Notes: generated by a model not told the origin, from the sequence alone. Shown: positions 16,792-26,530, numbered from the stretch's first letter. The stretch is 64,000 nt of DNA from an uncultured Eubacterium sp. (GCA_910584795.1 CAJUBZ010000008.1:52478-116477), one strand, 5' to 3'. Program-made: numbers and translations.

Positions 16792-17379
16792 CTATAATAA
16801 ATCTTCCATATAAATATTTCCCTTAGAATCATATATTTTAATTTTTTTAACCTTTATAAGCTTTTGATTTCTAATATATAAATCTGTTGAATTATAAAAA
16901 AATGACTCTACATATTTAGTTGCTTTAATGCTCTGAGCTATACACAAATGATTATATCCTTGCTCTTTTTTCTCGAATAATATGTACTTTGATTTTAAAG
17001 ATGAACAAATTAAATCTGCATTAAAATCAATTAACGCATCTGTATAAGAAAGTGATAATATATTGTCTTTTGTAAAATGTTCGTATCTCTTACTAATTAA
17101 ATTAAAATAATTGCTATGCTTTATAACATTTTCAGTAAGTAATTGCTCTCGTTTTATTTTTGATATTATAAACTTTGCACTAACAGTTACATTAGACTTA
17201 TCATTAAACTGCCTAATTATCGGTATATCAATAAGTTTGTGTAAACCTATTAGATGTGGAAAATCAGTTTGCCTAAGCTTAACTTTTATTGTATCCCCAT
17301 TATCCAACTCGTATTCCATTTGATAATTTGCAATACTTTTGTACTCATTAAATTTATATAATAATTGATTCATAATCAT
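16792..17379 (-). CDS. PBECR4-like domain protein
   Basis: About 195 residues; the start is ATG at 17379 or 17373 (AAGGA upstream, the second with better spacing). The pattern Y-E-L-D-N-G-D-T-I-K-V-K-L, then F-P-H-L-I-G-L-H-K-L-I-D-I-P (about 22-60 from the start), resembles the PBECR4 family, predicted barnase/EndoU/colicin-like nuclease domains found on phages and mobile elements. The rest is predicted alpha/beta and ends K-I-Y-D-S-K-G-N-I-Y. The codon use is more AT-rich than its neighbours. It sits between perfect 13-bp inverted repeats and next to a defective integrase, so it was probably brought in by a mobile element. The family call is from memory and nuclease activity is unproven. 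Confidence 0.55.
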   Translation of the reverse strand: MIMNQLLYKFNEYKSIANYQMEYELDNGDTIKVKLRQTDFPHLIGLHKLIDIPIIRQFNDKSNVTVSAKFIISKIKREQLLTENVIKHSNYFNLISKRYEHFTKDNILSLSYTDALIDFNADLICSSLKSKYILFEKKEQGYNHLCIAQSIKATKYVESFFYNSTDLYIRNQKLIKVKKIKIYDSKGNIYMEDLL

Positions 17380-17401
17380 GAAATCCTTCATACATAAAGA
17401 A

Positions 17402-17427
17402 ATGCCCCTGAAATCAATCAGGAGCAT
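17402..17427 (-). terminator. Hairpin upstream of PBECR4-type gene
   Basis: Arms ATGCtCCTGA / TCAGGgGCAT are followed on the minus strand by TTTCTTT. It could stop transcription entering from upstream or be part of a recombination or regulatory element, because it lies only about 25 bases before the gene start. Confidence 0.45.
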
Positions 17428-17473
17428 TATAAGTCTATGATGGTTCTCTTCTCTTCGGCAAAGCCTATTCGGT

Positions 17474-17486
17474 GTAAGTGAACCAA
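17474..17486 (-). repeat. 13-bp inverted repeat, left border of PBECR4-type gene
   Basis: GTAAGTGAACCAA, the perfect complement of 16775-16787. The following ACTTAC also makes a local hairpin with GTAAGT, so the site has its own dyad. Confidence 0.6.
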
Positions 17487-17752
17487 ACTTACGATAAAAC
17501 CTCCACCCACGAATCCGACAAATCGTAGATATCTTTGGTTAATATTATTATATGTATATTAAAAGAAAATATCAACAACTTTCTTTCAACTTACGCATTT
17601 TGGTCCTTTATTGATTTTTAACATCTCTTTTTAATTATACATTATAATATATGTTTAATTCGTACTTGTCAACATTATTTTCTAATAAATATATTTTTAT
17701 TTATTTTACTGATATATTAATTATTTATTACAATATACAAAGGAGAAATACC

Positions 17753-18466
17753 ATGAATAATTTACAAAACCAAGTTGACACCTACTTGAAATTCTGCCAA
17801 CTTCAAAAAAGACTCGATTCTAAAACACAAAAAGCCTACCGTATAGATTTGAAACAATATTGTATTTTTGTGTCTAACGATTTTAGTATCGCAATTCTTT
17901 CTACTACTTTAGAACAGTTTATTACTACACTCCACTCTAAATTCAAACCCAAAACCGTAAAAAGAAAAATTGCCAGTCTCAAAGCTTTTTTTCACTATTT
18001 AGAGTACAAAGAAATTATTTCTTTCACCCCTTTTAATAAATTACAAATTAAATTCCGCGAACTGAAGAAACTTCCTAAAACAATTCCTATTCATACAATC
18101 GAATCTTTTCTCTCTACTATCTATAAACAATTAAATTATTGCCAAACAGATTTTGAAAGAAAATGTGTTATTCGCGACATTGCTGTAATTAACCGTCTAA
18201 AACGCCGTCTTTCTGAGCAATCCGTTAGAGAAATGATAAATAAATACGCTAAGATTGCGGGTATTTGTTTACATATTACACCTCATATGTTTCGTCATTC
18301 TTTTGCTACATATCTGTTAAAGGAAGATGTTGATATCAGATATATACAACATATGTTAGGACATAGTTCCATTCAAACGACGGAAATATATACCCATGTT
18401 TCTATGAGAAAGCAAAAGGATATATTGGTGAATAAACATCCGCGGAATGGGGTGGTTGTGAGGTAA
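17753..18466 (+). pseudogene. Tyrosine recombinase with internal deletion
   Basis: 237 residues from ATG at 17753 after AAGGAG. The N-terminal SAM-like core-binding domain is complete (about 5-90). The C-terminal part has the catalytic H-M-F-R-H-S-F-A-T (HxxR), L-G-H-S-S-I-Q-T-T-E-I-Y-T-H (GH and tyrosine) block. Between them the protein jumps from C-V-I-R-D-I-A-V-I directly to N-R-L-K-R-R-L-S. In family members the intervening ~70 residues hold the first catalytic arginine (usually T-G-x-R-I-S-E-L) and the beta-hairpin lysine. The frame is preserved, but strand cleavage should be lost. It is one of few plus-strand genes and follows the PBECR4-type gene. Confidence 0.75.
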
Positions 18467-18477
18467 GTTATTCTCTT

Positions 18478-18516
18478 GGTTAACCGAAGATAATAAGAGA
18501 TTATCCTCGATTAACC
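18478..18516. repeat. Hairpin after integrase remnant
   Basis: GGTTAAcCGAaGATAAT pairs with ATTATCcTCGaTTAACC around a five-base loop. There is no clear T-run. It may be a terminator or a residue of an attachment site. The rest of 18467-18636 shows nothing else. Confidence 0.5.
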
Positions 18517-18636
18517 CTTCCCATTTTCCAAAAATGAAGTCAACAAAATTTCCCATAAATTTACAGAATTTAACAAAATATTTTGCCCCTAATCAAAGCC
18601 CCAAACTCATGAGAAACCTTCTTATTCACCAACACC

Positions 18637-19272
18637 TCACTCACTCTTCCTAACCGGATGTCTAACCACTGTCCTCAACCTAGACACATCGCACCTTCTG
18701 GGATCACTCAAATATATTTCATGATGAAAACGCTCTTGTGTAATATCAACTTCGTGCCCCTCTTCTCTTGCAAAGCTATCCATTGCCATTATCGTAGCCG
18801 GCTCATCATCATACGAACCAATATGCATACACTGTACACACTTTCCTTCATCATAAGTAAAGTATTCTACTTTCGAAAAATCCATTTTCTTTTTTCTTTC
18901 AGCCTCTTCCACAGCCCAAGCAAAATCTTCTTTACTTACAAAATCCGGCAGACGTATCATGGAAATCCAATGAAATTCATCTTTCTTCGAATAGTCAATT
19001 CCCTCCGTATTTTCCTGCCACCACAATCCTTCAAGAGGTGGTACAACATATTGAAAATATCCCTCAATCTGACGCGTCCCCTTATAACTCATCTTTATCG
19101 TAAAAGCAATCGCATACAGCAATCCTATTGCTTTTTTATATTCTCCCTCTTCTTCGTTGGGATTTCCTATTCCTCTCACTGCGATATAATTCATTTTCGG
19201 AATATCAACAATTACTGGTTTCTTTGGTGGCAAATAAAACTCCTTATATTCCTTTTTGTAATCAAATGCCAT
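18637..19272 (-). CDS. GyrI-like effector-binding domain protein
   Basis: 211 residues made of a single GyrI-like/SOUL-type domain: D-I-P-K-M-N-Y-I-A-V-R-G-I-G-N-P-N (about 22-38), a central G-Y-F-Q-Y-V-V-P-P-L-E-G-L-W-W and a closing H-E-I-Y-L-S-D-P-R-R. Such stand-alone proteins bind hydrophobic drugs or are cyclopropanoid-type hydrolases. It lies 13 bp downstream of a MerR regulator that has its own GyrI-like domain. The pair probably forms an operon that senses and handles a small cationic or hydrophobic compound. Confidence 0.85.
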   Translation of the reverse strand: MAFDYKKEYKEFYLPPKKPVIVDIPKMNYIAVRGIGNPNEEEGEYKKAIGLLYAIAFTIKMSYKGTRQIEGYFQYVVPPLEGLWWQENTEGIDYSKKDEFHWISMIRLPDFVSKEDFAWAVEEAERKKKMDFSKVEYFTYDEGKCVQCMHIGSYDDEPATIMAMDSFAREEGHEVDITQERFHHEIYLSDPRRCDVSRLRTVVRHPVRKSE

Positions 19273-19285
19273 TCTCTTCCTCCTG

Positions 19286-20101
19286 TTACTTTTTCTGTAT
19301 CGGACAACATACTTCCGTCACAAATTCCTCTGGATTCTTTGTCTCATGTGGACTCACATGATAAATATTAAACATTGGTCCACAATATTCATAGCCATTT
19401 GCTTCTACCCATGTTGCAAGGGATGCATATACGTCATTAAACTGTTCATAAGAACCTTTAAAAATAATACTGGCAACAGTAACCTCTGGCTCTATTTTAA
19501 ACTCTACGTTCTCTGTATTTGGATAATTTCCCTTTACAGTAGCCTGCACTTCTACTTCTACATCTGATTCCTTGTATTCTTTGTCATGGAAAATCGCACT
19601 CATATAACATGGTTCTGCCAATACAAGTTTCAAATGACTCGTCTCTTGAAAAAGAATGTTCCACAATATTCCTTCTTGCTCATAACGTGGAATAATCTTG
19701 CGGACACTAGCTACTTGTCTCTCAGGCAAAGTTTTCAATACAACATTATAATTCATATTCTCATCCTTTCTCAGCCGCTCTATGGCCGTTTCCAGAAATC
19801 GTAACCGTTGTGCTGTCTGCTCTGAAACTTCAACCAGTTCAGCATATCGAACACGCAAATATTGCTCCAACTCTTCCTTATTGTTATAACACCTTAAAAT
19901 CTCTCTGATTACAGCAAGGCTAAATCCCATATCTTTCAATGCGTTAATGCGTGCCATAACCGGAAGCTGCTCTTCACTATAATATCTATATCCGGTAAAC
20001 TCGTCAATTTTTATTGGTTTTAAAAGATTAATTTCATCATAATGGCGCAGCATTCGGATACTAACTCTGGATAATTTTGAAAAATCTCCTATTTTTAACA
20101 T
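19286..20101 (-). CDS. MerR-family regulator with GyrI-like ligand domain
   Basis: 271 residues. Residues 1-70 are a MerR winged helix (L-K-I-G-D-F-S-K-L-S, then R-M-L-R-H-Y-D-E and G-Y-R-Y-Y-S), followed by a dimerisation helix (about 80-112). The rest is a GyrI-like effector domain, as in BmrR/TipA-type regulators, with P-E-R-Q-V-A-S-V-R and a G-P-M-F-N-I-Y-H end. ATG follows GGAGGTAACGAG. It is co-transcribed with the downstream GyrI-like gene and probably activates its own promoter. The inducer is unknown. Confidence 0.9.
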   Translation of the reverse strand: MLKIGDFSKLSRVSIRMLRHYDEINLLKPIKIDEFTGYRYYSEEQLPVMARINALKDMGFSLAVIREILRCYNNKEELEQYLRVRYAELVEVSEQTAQRLRFLETAIERLRKDENMNYNVVLKTLPERQVASVRKIIPRYEQEGILWNILFQETSHLKLVLAEPCYMSAIFHDKEYKESDVEVEVQATVKGNYPNTENVEFKIEPEVTVASIIFKGSYEQFNDVYASLATWVEANGYEYCGPMFNIYHVSPHETKNPEEFVTEVCCPIQKK

Positions 20102-20253
20102 CTCGTTACCTCCACAATATTGTGTTTTTTGAGCTCATATTTATCATAATACCTACCACAATGTAAGAGTCAATTGTTTTTATAAAAATCTTTTTGAATA
20201 CATAAATGTATGTGTCATATATTTTAATAATGAATTAATATGGAGAAAACTAC

Positions 20254-21249
20254 ATGAAACGATGTGTTCCATTAGAACCAGCAGCCGAAGAAGTCTGTAA
20301 TCAAAGTTCCATTCCACCACTCATTTTTCAATTACCTCCTGAACAAGGGCGAATAATGTTGGAAAAAGCTCAGGATTCTCCTGTTTACAAATATCCTGCA
20401 GATATCTGTGAAACAAAAGTTGAAACAACCTGGGGACAAATCCCCCTCTATTTTGTTACTCCCAAAACTTGTAAGCCTATTCAAAATGTAATCTTTTATA
20501 TCCACGGTGCCGGCTGGGTATTTGGCAGTTTTCACACTCACGAAAAACTTGTCAGAGAACTTGCAGCACGCACTAACTCGCTAATTGTATTTCCTGAATA
20601 TACCCGTTCGCCTGAAGCCAAATATCCTGTAGCCATTGAGCAATGCTCTTTTGTCCTGTCACACATTTGGGAGCTTATAAGTGAACAATATACACTTACC
20701 AGTTGCAAACTAAACATCAATTCTATAAACTGCAATACATTGACTGTTGCCGGCGACAGCGTCGGAGGAAATATGGCGATTGCCATGTGTCTTATGTCCC
20801 AAATGTGCTGTGGTCCTGAAATTCAGAAACTACTTTTATACTATCCTGTGACAAACGCTTGTTTTGACACTCCATCATATAGAACATTTGCTACTAATTA
20901 TTATCTTTACCGTGCAGGAATGCAGTGGTTCTGGAATCAGTATACCACAAATCCTACTGATAGAAACGAAATTACTGCCTCTCCACTGCGTGCAGACACA
21001 GAATGTCTAAAGAATTTTCCTGAAACCATGATTATTAATGGTCAGGCAGATGTTTTACGCAGTGAGGGAGAAGCTTTGGGCGAAAAACTCCGCTGTGCAG
21101 GAGTGGATGTTACTGCCATACGTATCCAAGGTACTATTCATGACTTTGTAATGTTAAATTCTCTTGATCAGACCAATGCCTGCCGCATTGCAATGGATGC
21201 TTCCACTGAATGGATCAAACGAAAAAATCAATGTGTAGATAAGAAATAG
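20254..21249 (+). CDS. Alpha/beta-hydrolase, acetyl-esterase (HSL) family
   Basis: 331 residues. The oxyanion-hole motif Y-I-H-G-A-G-W-V-F-G (about 87-96), nucleophile elbow G-D-S-V-G-G-N (about 168-174), acid N-G-Q-A-D-V-L-R (about 264-271) and histidine in G-T-I-H-D-F-V-M complete the catalytic triad of the hormone-sensitive-lipase/acetyl-esterase group. It hydrolyses short-chain esters. It is encoded on the plus strand, divergent from the MerR gene, with 152 bp between that could hold shared control. It has no signal peptide, so it is cytosolic. The terminator just behind it is shared with the facing kinase gene. Confidence 0.9.
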   Translation: MKRCVPLEPAAEEVCNQSSIPPLIFQLPPEQGRIMLEKAQDSPVYKYPADICETKVETTWGQIPLYFVTPKTCKPIQNVIFYIHGAGWVFGSFHTHEKLVRELAARTNSLIVFPEYTRSPEAKYPVAIEQCSFVLSHIWELISEQYTLTSCKLNINSINCNTLTVAGDSVGGNMAIAMCLMSQMCCGPEIQKLLLYYPVTNACFDTPSYRTFATNYYLYRAGMQWFWNQYTTNPTDRNEITASPLRADTECLKNFPETMIINGQADVLRSEGEALGEKLRCAGVDVTAIRIQGTIHDFVMLNSLDQTNACRIAMDASTEWIKRKNQCVDKK

Positions 21250-21267
21250 CCTCAAAAATAATGTAAA

Positions 21268-21316
21268 AAAGGATGTGGAAACTATTGTTGATAAAATAAA
21301 TACTTCCACCTCCTTT
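21268..21316. terminator. Bidirectional terminator between esterase and kinase genes
   Basis: AAAGGATGTGGAA pairs with TTCCACCTCCTTT across a 23-base loop, with A/T runs on both sides. It serves two convergent genes and overlaps the kinase stop codon. Confidence 0.7.
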
Positions 21317-22563
21317 TACCCTTGTCTTATTACTACGGTGACACACATCATTTCATGATCTACATCTGCAAATATATCCCCATCCATCTTATACATAAGT
21401 TGTCTACAGATATAAAGTCCCAATCCACTTCCACTATTATTTCCGACATTAGAACCACGCCAGAAACTTTCAAAAACATGTGGTAATTCCGTTTTCGGCA
21501 AAGTACATCCACTATTTCTTACAGTTAATAAGCAGCAGTCTTCTTCCCTTGAGAACAAAATTTCAATCCTGTGTCCATCTCCATACTTTATCGCATTCTC
21601 TATAATATTCTGTAAGACTTCAACCAAACGATCCAAATCCCCTTTGAGAATACAGTTTGAATATTCTCCTATAGTAAACCCAGTTTTAACTAATCCCAGT
21701 TTTTGACAATAATAATCAGATATTTTTTCCACAGCCTGTGAAAGATAAAACTCACCATTGATAACTTCCAAATTCAAAAACTCCTCACTGGATGCTTTAA
21801 TAATCTCATTGACAAAGTTCTCAATATCAACCGCTTTTGCATGAATACTGTCAAAAATCTCAGTCTGCCTGTCTTTGCTCTTATACAGCCCTTTTGCCAA
21901 AGCCTTTGCATAAAGTTTTATCGCGGAAAGAGGTGTTTTAATATCGTGAGAAATCGATAAAACTAAAGTTTTCTTCTCCTTTTGTAGATTCAATTCCCTT
22001 TGTTTCTGCTGTTCTATATTCTCACGTAATAAATCTACTCCCCATGCAAATTTACTAAAAAACTTACTTTTGCTTTCTTTCACCGGAACCGTCAGATTTC
22101 CTTTAGAAAGTTCATAAGGGACTTCCTTCAGTTCGTCAAAAGGTTTTAGTACTTTCTGCCGGATAAAAAGCATAATTGCGATTACCATAACTGCCATTAA
22201 AGCCAAAAAGAAATTTATACTTCCTATCATTCTGTTTTTCCGGTTATTACCATACAGACGGTATTCAATTCTATAAAAATCTCCATTAATTTTTCTAATA
22301 AGATAATCGTTATCAGTTTCAAAAAAGGATTTGTCATCTTTACTCCCCAAAACAACAACATCTGTAATCGTGCTGTATTGAGATAAATCAAGTTTTAAAT
22401 ATCCCTCTCTCTCAATTTGATTTACAACCCTTTGTGCTTCCACTCTGTATTGTCTTCCACTACTATTATTACTGTTAATAGAATATATGTACACATTACA
22501 CAGCCCCAAAATTGCAATCAATATAAAAACTACAGCAATCAATATTCTATTATAACTTTTCAT
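21316..22563 (-). CDS. Sensor histidine kinase
   Basis: 415 residues. There is an N-terminal membrane helix (about 8-30), a short outside domain (about 31-110), a second helix (about 113-133), HAMP-like sequence, and the H-box S-I-S-H-D-I-K-T-P-L-S-A-I-K (about 205-218). ATP-binding boxes are N-I-I-E-N-A-I-K-Y-G (N), G-S-G-L-G-L-Y-I-C (G). It is the last gene of an operon ordered permease, ATPase, response regulator, kinase. This layout recalls peptide-antibiotic sensing and detoxification modules, although this kinase has a real extracellular domain and is not the short BceS type. Confidence 0.92.
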   Translation of the reverse strand: MKSYNRILIAVVFILIAILGLCNVYIYSINSNNSSGRQYRVEAQRVVNQIEREGYLKLDLSQYSTITDVVVLGSKDDKSFFETDNDYLIRKINGDFYRIEYRLYGNNRKNRMIGSINFFLALMAVMVIAIMLFIRQKVLKPFDELKEVPYELSKGNLTVPVKESKSKFFSKFAWGVDLLRENIEQQKQRELNLQKEKKTLVLSISHDIKTPLSAIKLYAKALAKGLYKSKDRQTEIFDSIHAKAVDIENFVNEIIKASSEEFLNLEVINGEFYLSQAVEKISDYYCQKLGLVKTGFTIGEYSNCILKGDLDRLVEVLQNIIENAIKYGDGHRIEILFSREEDCCLLTVRNSGCTLPKTELPHVFESFWRGSNVGNNSGSGLGLYICRQLMYKMDGDIFADVDHEMMCVTVVIRQG

Positions 22564-22572
22564 AGATGCTCC

Positions 22573-23235
22573 TTATTCAAACATATACCCAACACCCCAT
22601 ATGGTTGATATTCTCTTTGGCTTTTTCGGATCATCTTCTATTTTCCGGCGAAGCCATTTGATATGAACGGTCAAAGTCTGTGGTTCAGAATCACTGTCAA
22701 ATCCCCATATCTGATTAAAAATATATTCTTTATTTAGCACTTTACCCCGATTCTCCATCAACAATAAAAGTAAATCATATTCTTTTGCAGTCATTTCCAG
22801 TAGATTTCCATTTTTCTTTACCGTTCTATTTTCCTTATTCAATAATAAATTTCCATCTGCAACTTCGTCAAGGGAATATCTTCTCTTAAAAATACCATCA
22901 ATTTTTGCCAACAATATATCAATATCATATGGTTTTTCAATGTAATCATCTGCTCCAAGGATCAATCCGTTCATCTTATCATCTTTTTCTGTTTTTGCAC
23001 TGACAATAAGAATCGGTGTGTTGCTCTGATTACGGATTTTTGAACAAACTGCAAAACCATCTATTCCGGGCAGCATAATATCAAGCAAGACAAGCCTTGC
23101 GCCATATTTTTCATACAGCAACAAAGCTTTTTCACCATCTTCTGCTATACTGACAATGTAATTCTCTGCTCGAAGAAAATCACAAATCAACGTGGAAAGT
23201 TCTTTATTATCTTCAACAATTAGAATATCTATCAA
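22573..23235 (-). CDS. OmpR-family response regulator
   Basis: 220 residues. The receiver domain (1-115) has the acidic pocket E8-D9, phosphorylation site Asp52 in L-V-L-L-D-I-M-L-P-G, and the conserved lysine in E-K-P-Y-D. A winged-helix DNA-binding domain (about 125-220) ends R-I-S-T-I-W-G-V-G-Y-M-F-E. It lies nine bases upstream of the kinase gene and is surely its partner. It probably controls the ABC transporter genes that precede it. Confidence 0.95.
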   Translation of the reverse strand: MIDILIVEDNKELSTLICDFLRAENYIVSIAEDGEKALLLYEKYGARLVLLDIMLPGIDGFAVCSKIRNQSNTPILIVSAKTEKDDKMNGLILGADDYIEKPYDIDILLAKIDGIFKRRYSLDEVADGNLLLNKENRTVKKNGNLLEMTAKEYDLLLLLMENRGKVLNKEYIFNQIWGFDSDSEPQTLTVHIKWLRRKIEDDPKKPKRISTIWGVGYMFE

Positions 23236-23305
23236 ATTAAATCCTCCTAAAGTATTTCATCTTGACTAACAATTCCATCTCCTCTGACAGATCACAATAT
23301 AGTAA

Positions 23306-24073
23306 CTACCAGCCCATTTCCATAAGCCAATTGTTCAGCGAGCGTTCTCGTTCACGGAGCTGTACATTAGAAGCATGCTTACCTAAATTGTACTCTCCGG
23401 CAATGTTACCGTCAACAATATACATGACTCTTGTACATTTTGCTGCCACCTTAACATCATGGGTAACAAGCATGATTGTTGTGCCATCATTATTAATTTT
23501 TGCTAATTCTTCCATAACTTCCTCAGAAGATGTGCGGTTCAATGCCCCTGTAGGCTCATCAGCAAATATCACTTTTGGACGATTCATCATACTTCTACAA
23601 ATACACGCACGCTGAAGCTGTCCTCCCGAAACCTCATTGATATCATTATCAGCAATTTCAATAATTCCGAGTTTTCTCATCAAATCCTGCCCACGTTGTA
23701 CCGTTTCCTTACGGCTCTCCTTGATTTTATCAGACTGACAGGCAGGAAGAATAATGTTATCCAACACTGTAAGATTTTTCAACATATACATTTGCTGAAA
23801 TATAAATCCCATTTCGTCTAAACGGAGTCCTGCCAGTTCCTTTGCATTTAATTTAGAAATACGTTTGCCACAGAAATCAACCTCTCCCGCTGTAATGTCA
23901 TCCATTCCTGAAACAGCATACAAAAGTGTTGATTTTCCAGAACCGGATGGTCCCATGACAGCAATCATTTCTCCCTCTTTTACATTAAAATTTACATTCT
24001 TTAACACGTTATTTTGACGCTTATTAATGATATATGTTTTACATAAATCTTTAACCTCTAAAATATTTTTCAT
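23306..24073 (-). CDS. ABC transporter ATPase (MacB/BceA type)
   Basis: 255 residues: Walker A G-P-S-G-S-G-K-S-T (about 41-49), Q-loop F-I-F-Q-Q-M-Y, signature V-S-G-G-Q-L-Q-R-A (about 143-151) and Walker B V-I-F-A-D-E-P-T-G-A-L. This is the LolD/MacB/BceA branch that powers FtsX-type permeases by mechanotransmission. Its permease is the preceding gene (24179-26530). The C-terminus has about 30 residues of charged extension (Q-L-R-E-R-E-R-S-L-N-N-W). ATG is preceded by GGAGAG. Confidence 0.93.
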   Translation of the reverse strand: MKNILEVKDLCKTYIINKRQNNVLKNVNFNVKEGEMIAVMGPSGSGKSTLLYAVSGMDDITAGEVDFCGKRISKLNAKELAGLRLDEMGFIFQQMYMLKNLTVLDNIILPACQSDKIKESRKETVQRGQDLMRKLGIIEIADNDINEVSGGQLQRACICRSMMNRPKVIFADEPTGALNRTSSEEVMEELAKINNDGTTIMLVTHDVKVAAKCTRVMYIVDGNIAGEYNLGKHASNVQLRERERSLNNWLMEMGW

Positions 24074-24178
24074 TTAATTCTCTCCTCTAATTAATTTATA
24101 ATGCCTCTCCTACCTTTCCACCATAGTGAACTGGAGGAGACTTTTCTCTTAACCGGCGGCAAGATGTCAAAAACCATT

Positions 24179-26530
24179 CTATTCGATATTTGATGTTTCT
24201 GATGCTGATATTTTTCTTATTTGTAATGCTGTAATCGTTGCCGCAACTAAAGTTACTCCAAACACCAACAACGGATATATAATATAAACTTCTACTGGTC
24301 TGATTGTGAATTCAATACTCTGTGCCCCCATAATTTTAAACACCTGCCCCGATGTAAATTTAGAAACCGGAGAGGAGAATAATGTTCCTAAAATAATTGC
24401 AATCACCAGAACAATTCCGATTCGTATCGTCTGCCATGCAACTAAAGAAGTGTCTCTAAATCCTATTGCTTTAAGCATTCCTATTTCTCCCTTTTCCTTT
24501 GTAATAAAACTTTTTACCATCAGTACGGTAACAAGAACATTAATACAAAGCACTATCATTATAATAAGCATTTTTACATCTTCCAATTGTCCGGCAATAT
24601 CACCTATCATTTCATTAATGTATTCACCGGTAGAATAAACTTTTTCATCAGACAGATTCTTTTTCAATATCGCTTTTCGCCTTGTTAGTTCGTCATTGTC
24701 CGGATGGTCTGCATATTTTATCTGTATTCCAAAACAGCCTGCCGCAAACTTATAATCAAGGGATTCATTCTGATAAAACCGAATACCTTCTCCCATATTA
24801 TTCATAGTCTGATACAATGCAGTTACAATATATTTCTTTGTTGTATTACCATATTTTATTTCAACAGTATCACCAATTCCTGCATCAATATTATCTGCAA
24901 CTACATGGCTGATTCCCACTTCGTTATTATTCTGGGGAGGAGTCCCTTCAAGATAGGAATACATCTCTGTTGAAACCTTCCCTTTTCCCTGAAATGCCAG
25001 AGACGACATTTTCTTTCCATAATAGGAAATCCCCATACGGAATAATATTTCCTGAAACACATCTGCTTGAATATTATTTTTTGATAATATTTTTTCTATA
25101 CTCTTAAGTTTTTCATCAATCATCTTTTCGTTATCTTTTGAAACACCAAACAGCAATTCCTGTGCAACAACATGATCGCATTTTGCCATACTGAACCAAC
25201 TGACAATATTGTCTGATTTTAGTGTATTAATTGTATTAATCGGAATCAATATCAGTAAAATTCCAAATGCAAAAATTAATATCATGATTGCAAATCTTTT
25301 TATATCACTAAAAATATCATTTACCGGCATAAACCAAACCGGTGAAAGCCTTGATTTACTTAAAGCGATAACCCCCTTTCCTCGATATCGCTCTCCTTGT
25401 TCACCATTTCTAATTGCATCAATTGGCGAAAATTTTTTAATTTTTCGTGTGCAGAAATAACAGAATCCCACTACAACTGCTGCTGTTAAGATTGCACATA
25501 TAATGTTCAAAACAAAATATCCACCATTAGAAACAATCACATTTCTTGACAGATTTTGAATCATCAATGAACCAAACGGGAAACTAATACCAAATCCAAT
25601 CGCACTTCCCATAACAGCTATCGCAAAATATTTTAAAATATAAAGCATTCGAATTTTTCCGTTGGTAATTCCAATAGCCTTCATCACTCCGATTTCTCTG
25701 AATTCCTCACTCATTGTAAAATTAATCGTAAAGCGAAGGATTACCATGGAAACAATCATAAGACATATGCTGACAATCAGCAGTATTAGCGCCGTAATCA
25801 TATCCATAATATACATTGTTTTAATCATATTTCTATCAGCATTCATTTCAATATTGAAATCATGTTGATTAAATTTTTCCAAAAACTTTGTGTCGTCCGT
25901 ATAGAAATATGTTTCATACCAAAAATTTGACTTTTCTTTATCAAAATATTGATAGTCATTTTCACTGATAAGGATTCTTGTCTGACCGATCATGGCTGAA
26001 CCATACATTGCATCTTTCATACATCCCTTTAGTTTAAACTCTTTCGTTTTATCACCGATGGATATTTTAATAACATCTCCCTGTTTCAAATCACATTTGT
26101 CTGAATAGAATAATTCAGCTGTAACGTAAAGTTCTCCATCACCTACTTTTACAATTTCATTATCATTTTTGTCAAACAACTTTGTACAATTTTTCAAATT
26201 GGATATCATCGTTGTATTTGTGTATTTAAATTTTTTGCCATTTACTTTTATGTCTTTTGGATTAATTAAAATATGTTCAAAGCATTTACACTGATATTGG
26301 TTTTCATTTGCAAACTGCTTAATTTTTTCACATCCATATTCATCACTCATTCCAAAATAATAATCGGGAACCTCCGCTTTTTCAAAATAATTATCCAAAG
26401 CTGTCATAACCGATACCACATTATTTGCCCCACTGGCAATAAATGTTGTAGCAAGAATAATGAAAATTAGCAGAATAATATTCATTGTTTTCTTCCGTTT
26501 TAAATCTTTTTTCAATATTCGCAAATACAT
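24179..26530 (-). CDS. FtsX-type ABC permease
   Basis: 783 residues in two halves: helix 1 (about 16-38), a soluble domain (about 50-240), a three-helix FtsX block (about 245-370), a helix near 410, a second outside domain (about 440-645) and a second FtsX block (about 660-775). The motif E-I-G-V-M-K-A-I-G, repeated as E-I-G-M-L-K-A-I-G, is the FtsX coupling segment. The layout is that of MacB-like permeases of Firmicutes with doubled outside domains. The 105-bp gap before the ATPase gene is longer than usual but on the same strand. The transported or dislodged substrate is unknown; peptide antibiotics are likely from context. Confidence 0.9.
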   Translation of the reverse strand: MYLRILKKDLKRKKTMNIILLIFIILATTFIASGANNVVSVMTALDNYFEKAEVPDYYFGMSDEYGCEKIKQFANENQYQCKCFEHILINPKDIKVNGKKFKYTNTTMISNLKNCTKLFDKNDNEIVKVGDGELYVTAELFYSDKCDLKQGDVIKISIGDKTKEFKLKGCMKDAMYGSAMIGQTRILISENDYQYFDKEKSNFWYETYFYTDDTKFLEKFNQHDFNIEMNADRNMIKTMYIMDMITALILLIVSICLMIVSMVILRFTINFTMSEEFREIGVMKAIGITNGKIRMLYILKYFAIAVMGSAIGFGISFPFGSLMIQNLSRNVIVSNGGYFVLNIICAILTAAVVVGFCYFCTRKIKKFSPIDAIRNGEQGERYRGKGVIALSKSRLSPVWFMPVNDIFSDIKRFAIMILIFAFGILLILIPINTINTLKSDNIVSWFSMAKCDHVVAQELLFGVSKDNEKMIDEKLKSIEKILSKNNIQADVFQEILFRMGISYYGKKMSSLAFQGKGKVSTEMYSYLEGTPPQNNNEVGISHVVADNIDAGIGDTVEIKYGNTTKKYIVTALYQTMNNMGEGIRFYQNESLDYKFAAGCFGIQIKYADHPDNDELTRRKAILKKNLSDEKVYSTGEYINEMIGDIAGQLEDVKMLIIMIVLCINVLVTVLMVKSFITKEKGEIGMLKAIGFRDTSLVAWQTIRIGIVLVIAIILGTLFSSPVSKFTSGQVFKIMGAQSIEFTIRPVEVYIIYPLLVFGVTLVAATITALQIRKISASETSNIE

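Noticed and set aside
18658..19371. 237-codon plus-strand frame
   Set aside because: Antisense to a clear GyrI-like gene and the MerR gene end; no domain and no ribosome site.
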